From a virus, in IMG/VR virus record IMGVR_UViG_3300021090_000056, positions 1 through 41,404 of that record: a stretch of DNA of 41,404 bases; one strand, given 5' to 3'. The notes below the pieces were generated by a model. It did no database searches. It had not been told where the DNA came from and worked only from the letters and a program-made list of their open reading frames with translations. The translations under genes were made by a program, and so were the position numbers. Of the stretch, positions 38,950-41,404 are shown piece after piece. Every line of letters starts with the position of its first letter. Positions within the stretch are counted from its first letter, which is position 1.

Positions 38950-39267
38950 TTACTTTCCTTTCCAAAGATCGTTCAATTCTTTGCGGCGGATAAGACGGAC
39001 AGGATAATCCTGATTGTCACAATATTCTTTGCGCCGTTGTCTGGCTTCGTACAGGGTTTCTTCCTGAGTCACATCTTCCCATGTGCCATAGTAGACTTGG
39101 ATCACAAAGAGCGTGATATATTTCTGATGGTTGGAGATAATCCCATCCAGTAGGAAGATGCGCCCATCGTCCAGTTGGACTCGCCAGGGTTTCCATAATT
39201 GGATGACTGTGTGAGTTCCTGTTTCGTCCTTGACTCTGATTTGTTCACCAATTTCAGGATATTTCAT
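38950..39267 (-). CDS. unknown beta-barrel-like protein
   Basis: 105 residues. MKYPEIGEQIRVKDETGTHTVIQLWKPWRVQLDDGRIFLLDG is a strand-rich SH3/KOW-like opening, followed by a basic, Lys/Arg-rich helix (EARQRRKEYCDN) and RLIRRKELNDLW. AGAGGAGCATAAA precedes the start. May bind RNA or DNA; not proven. Confidence 0.5.
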   Translation of the reverse strand: MKYPEIGEQIRVKDETGTHTVIQLWKPWRVQLDDGRIFLLDGIISNHQKYITLFVIQVYYGTWEDVTQEETLYEARQRRKEYCDNQDYPVRLIRRKELNDLWKGK

Positions 39268-39278
39268 TTTATGCTCCT

Positions 39279-39401
39279 CTATTCTTCCGCTATGCGGATA
39301 GCCTCTAGCTTGGCCTTTTGCGCTTTTCTGCGTGCCTTGCTTTGGGCTTTGGATTTTTTATTGCGTGACTTGTCTTTGTTGTGTTGAACTTTCTTGCTCA
39401 T
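39279..39401 (-). CDS. 40-residue very basic protein
   Basis: 40 residues, Lys/Arg-rich with Gln, Asn and Ser (MSKKVQHNKDKSRNKKSKAQ...). AGGAAAATAAGCC precedes ATG 39401. It may bind nucleic acid. It ends 12 bases before the next gene. Too short to classify. Confidence 0.5.
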   Translation of the reverse strand: MSKKVQHNKDKSRNKKSKAQSKARRKAQKAKLEAIRIAEE

Positions 39402-39404
39402 GGC

Positions 39405-39737
39405 TTATTTTCCTGATGTTAGAAAGAATGTTTCTTCTGTGATGACTCTTGCATCCACAACATCGGGTCGGCTGAGATCATTAGCTTGAAAGACGTGACC
39501 GGCTTCGATCAGGCTTTGGGCAGTACGTCCGTAAAAGCCTTGCAGTGACCAGGCGCGTCCTGTGTCAACTAGATATTGAAACAGGGCGATCACGTCATCA
39601 TCGTCCAGGTCTCCCTGCTCAAAGTCTATAATATAGTCTACGTGATTTCCTGCGTTGATATGGTTGCTGACTTGAAAATTTGCAACGTTCGTAAAGGTGG
39701 CTAGATTATGCAGCTTTTCCTTATTTGTAGTTTTCAT
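39405..39737 (-). CDS. conserved phage protein, DUF7417-like
   Basis: 110 residues. [54 protein letters not shown] (read in parts) matches a family frequent in phages (ES/EQGDL...VIALFQ.L.DTG.AW.LQG.YGRTA..LI..G). Family name recalled. CGAGGAGTAAAAAC precedes ATG 39737, directly after the hammerhead-like element 2. Function unknown. Confidence 0.7.
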   Translation of the reverse strand: MKTTNKEKLHNLATFTNVANFQVSNHINAGNHVDYIIDFEQGDLDDDDVIALFQYLVDTGRAWSLQGFYGRTAQSLIEAGHVFQANDLSRPDVVDARVITEETFFLTSGK

Positions 39738-39769
39738 GTTTTTACTCCTCGAAAATTAGTTGGCTGATG

Positions 39770-39825
39770 GGACTCATTCAGATAGCGTCACACGCTATGA
39801 CCCTTGCCCCCAGGGGTTTCGTCCT
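39770..39825 (-). ncRNA. hammerhead-like RNA element 2
   Basis: On the - strand: GGAC, GAAA, stem III CCC.UG/CA.GGG with loop GGGG, UC, stem I AUAGCGU/ACGCUAU with loop GUG, then CUGAAUGAG and GUCC. This copy keeps CUGA and GA of the hammerhead core with one extra base (CUGA-AU-GA). Flanks AAAATTAG / CTAATTTT extend stem II across a bulge. Predicted cleavage between 39799 and 39798. Stem I differs from element 1 by compensatory changes (G-C to A-U, U-G to U-A). It lies 9 bases after the kinase-like gene stop. Confidence 0.6.
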
Positions 39826-39834
39826 AATTTTTTT

Positions 39835-40254
39835 TTACAGTCCATAGTCAAAAATGATGGGCTGTCCGTTGTGCAATGCCCAATTGTGATCGTTATCAAC
39901 ATCAAACAGGTGATATTTTTCACATAAGTCATAAACAGTTGTTTTGTCGTCGTCAGTGGCATAATCAAACTTCAGTTCTACATATGGCTGAATAATCCAT
40001 CTGTCCCCTTTGTCTGTTTCACCTTCTGCAATGACAGGAACAAAATACTTTCGATCTTGTTTTTTGATTCTTTTCAATGTGCTTACGTCGTCGTGAGAGT
40101 AGCCACGATCATCTACTTTTAGAACGTAATTATCAGTGATATAGATGCTACGCCCATTGCTGAGATTGTGTTGAGGAAAAGCAGACTCGCCGTTGATGAG
40201 GGCTTCGCCTGTGTCAAGAAACTTGGGGGTGATTTTCTTTTTGGCAGGGAACAT
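39835..40254 (-). CDS. mini protein-kinase-like fold protein
   Basis: 139 residues. YVLKVDDRG (K46) resembles the beta3 Lys, RWIIQPYVEL the hinge, and VDNDHNWALHNGQPIIFDYGL the catalytic loop and DFG-like strand (DxxxxN and D136). The N-lobe is short and the usual C-lobe is reduced, so this would be a compact kinase or pseudokinase. No activation loop can be placed. RBS is weak (GAGATAGAGGTATAAA upstream). It is followed by the hammerhead-like element 2. Confidence 0.5.
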   Translation of the reverse strand: MFPAKKKITPKFLDTGEALINGESAFPQHNLSNGRSIYITDNYVLKVDDRGYSHDDVSTLKRIKKQDRKYFVPVIAEGETDKGDRWIIQPYVELKFDYATDDDKTTVYDLCEKYHLFDVDNDHNWALHNGQPIIFDYGL

Positions 40255-40263
40255 TTTATACCT

Positions 40264-40737
40264 CTATCTCAATACATCCGATAAATCAATGTTCAATTTG
40301 TTTTCAATCTCAGGGATTTGACGGGCGCGTCGGAAAGATGAGTTCCAACCCCCATTAGGCCGATTTATGACGGCCAATAATTCTTTTTCATTTAGTTTGT
40401 ATTCTTGATGGACTATGAATGGATGGCAATTATCGTTTTGTTGGCCATTTGAGTCATACAGTCCTTTATACAATTCTATGACTATGTGATTTGGCACTTC
40501 CACGAGGTCAAGTTCTCCATTCTCAAGTAATTCATCGTTATTACTGGATTCCCATTCATTCCCGTTTCGCCAAACGAAAGTAAATGGGCGATCAGATACA
40601 CAAATATCATTGGCTCTGCACCAGCGATAAATGGCCAGGGCGGAGATACCACAGCCGCCCGTGTTGATAGCAGGGACGCAATTCAGAAATTTCAGGGTGG
40701 ATTTGAGAGATTGGAGAGATTGAATATTTTTGGTCAT
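40264..40737 (-). CDS. GGCG cysteine-enzyme-like protein
   Basis: 157 residues. INTGGCGISALAIYRW (C29) has the Gly-Gly-Cys-Gly nucleophile setting of papain/transglutaminase-like phage proteins; PNHIVIELYKGLYDSNGQ supplies a His (H84) and Asp (D95) at the spacing expected for the triad. It may be a protease or transglutaminase-like enzyme acting on host proteins. The CGISALAIY helix is the nucleophilic elbow. GGAGCGTATATT precedes the start. It is followed after 9 bases by the kinase-like gene. Activity untested. Confidence 0.5.
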   Translation of the reverse strand: MTKNIQSLQSLKSTLKFLNCVPAINTGGCGISALAIYRWCRANDICVSDRPFTFVWRNGNEWESSNNDELLENGELDLVEVPNHIVIELYKGLYDSNGQQNDNCHPFIVHQEYKLNEKELLAVINRPNGGWNSSFRRARQIPEIENKLNIDLSDVLR

Positions 40738-40834
40738 AATATACGCTCCAGAGAAAAAATAGGTTTTGATAGCAAGCTAATGTTACAAGAAAATTCTTAG
40801 AGATAAATGAATTCTATCGTATAGCCATAGGGAC

Positions 40835-40876
40835 GCCTTGCTTTTCTTCATTAGAGATACATTAGAAAAGCAAGGC
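40835..40876 (-). other. intergenic hairpin with 12-bp stem
   Basis: GCCTTGCTTTTC (40835-40846) / GAAAAGCAAGGC (40865-40876), loop 18 bases. It lies in the 151-base gap (40738-40888) that contains no gene. There is no U-tract on either side, so a processing site or attenuator is more likely than a terminator. Confidence 0.5.
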
Positions 40877-40888
40877 TTGCTTCGATCA

Positions 40889-41089
40889 TTACGGGATTTG
40901 GTTACCTTCAATCTCTAACAGCTTCTGCTTTAGCCGATAATTTACAATTATAAATATGGCCTGTTTGGCGAATTCATAGGTCAGTCCATTATCGAGGGCA
41001 TATTGCTCGATATGCCATCGGACAATGTGCGGCTGAACCTCTTGACTAGACAGGATTGTACTGACGATCAGTTCGAATTGACTATTCAT
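40889..41089 (-). CDS. small helical unknown protein
   Basis: 66 residues, helical (SQFELIVSTILSSQEVQPHIVRWHIEQYALDNG read in parts; a second helix FAKQAIFIIVNYRLKQKLLEI). AGGAGTCCAAA precedes ATG 41089. No family recognised. Confidence 0.5.
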   Translation of the reverse strand: MNSQFELIVSTILSSQEVQPHIVRWHIEQYALDNGLTYEFAKQAIFIIVNYRLKQKLLEIEGNQIP

Positions 41090-41098
41090 TTTGGACTC

Positions 41099-41293
41099 CT
41101 ATTCAACATCAGGAAAAATTAGGACATGGGGATTGACGATTTTCCAGTTTTCCGTTTTGGTCGGGTCATCAAAATCCACTACTAGGGCGGCGTGCAGGGG
41201 TGTGATTTTGATAAATAGTCGGCTGGAATTGCCGCCAAAATAAAATTGACGGTCAACGGGCAATTGTGAAAATAGATATAACTTTTTATTCAT
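41099..41293 (-). CDS. small unknown protein
   Basis: 64 residues, beta-rich (SRLFIKITPLHAALVVDFDDPTKTENWKIVNPHVLIF read in parts). AAGGAGTCCAATC precedes ATG 41293. It is the most upstream - strand gene in the window; the 111 bases to the right edge (41294-41404) show no gene or clear promoter. Confidence 0.5.
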   Translation of the reverse strand: MNKKLYLFSQLPVDRQFYFGGNSSRLFIKITPLHAALVVDFDDPTKTENWKIVNPHVLIFPDVE

Positions 41294-41404
41294 GATTGGA
41301 CTCCTTTATAGACAAACGAACTTATATGATTTTTCATGAAGCAACAGTTCACTTACAGGACTCTGATATTTTCTTGGCCTGTTGGGATTGCAGCATGGAC
41401 AATA

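Noticed and set aside
1-41404. Integrase, repressor or CRISPR-like arrays
   Set aside because: None found: no tyrosine/serine recombinase motifs, no regular repeat-spacer pattern; the only regular repeats are the iterons and the fibre units.

Overview
The window is part of the genome of a double-stranded DNA tailed bacteriophage (Caudoviricetes). The major capsid protein looks like the N4-gp56 family. No tape-measure, sheath or long-tail genes are visible, and a head-tail adaptor is followed by a probable tail nozzle and fibres, so a short-tailed (podovirus-like) particle is the best guess. Terminase, portal and the start of the protein before the capsid gene lie off the left edge. No integrase, repressor, tRNA or CRISPR array was found. 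The host cannot be fixed from sequence; ribosome binding sites of the AAAGGAG type point to a bacterium.

Region 1 (1-15.3 kb, + strand) is the virion and late block. In order it holds the end of a pre-capsid protein, the capsid protein, two beta-rich decoration-like proteins, a zinc-ribbon protein, a Rossmann-like protein carrying DnaJ-type zinc motifs, a coiled-coil protein, a third decoration-like protein, an adaptor, a beta-propeller-like tail protein, a degenerate PD-(D/E)XK-like protein, and several fibre or appendage proteins. It ends with a membrane-anchored coiled-coil protein, a DEDD exonuclease flanked by zinc ribbons, and a holin-like protein. A bidirectional terminator at 15281-15318 separates this block from the convergent - strand genes.

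Region 2 (15.3-31.4 kb, - strand) is the replication and recombination block: a RuvC-like resolvase, a RecA/UvsX-like recombinase, a uracil-DNA glycosylase-like protein, a family A DNA polymerase with 3'-5' exonuclease domain, a DnaB-like helicase, a DnaG-like primase with an altered Toprim site, an SNF2-type helicase, and a winged-helix initiator gene that contains iterons, a likely lambda O-type origin. Many small proteins lie between them, including an RMF-like one. Together these genes could form a largely self-sufficient replisome.

Region 3 (31.4-32.65 kb) is a four-gene + strand island inserted in the - strand block. It has a CxxC-type mini-protein, an HNH-like nuclease, an unknown protein and a Pro/Gly-rich protein, and ends in a bidirectional terminator.

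Region 4 (32.65-41.3 kb, - strand) is a dense run of small early-type genes, mostly unknown. It includes a PD-(D/E)XK-like nuclease, a mini protein-kinase-like fold and a GGCG cysteine-enzyme-like protein. Several intergenic gaps here and in region 2 hold strong RNA-structure candidates. The most striking is a pair of about 55-nt elements (38010-38064 and 39770-39825) with the architecture of type II hammerhead ribozymes but an unusual core, supported by compensatory changes in one stem.
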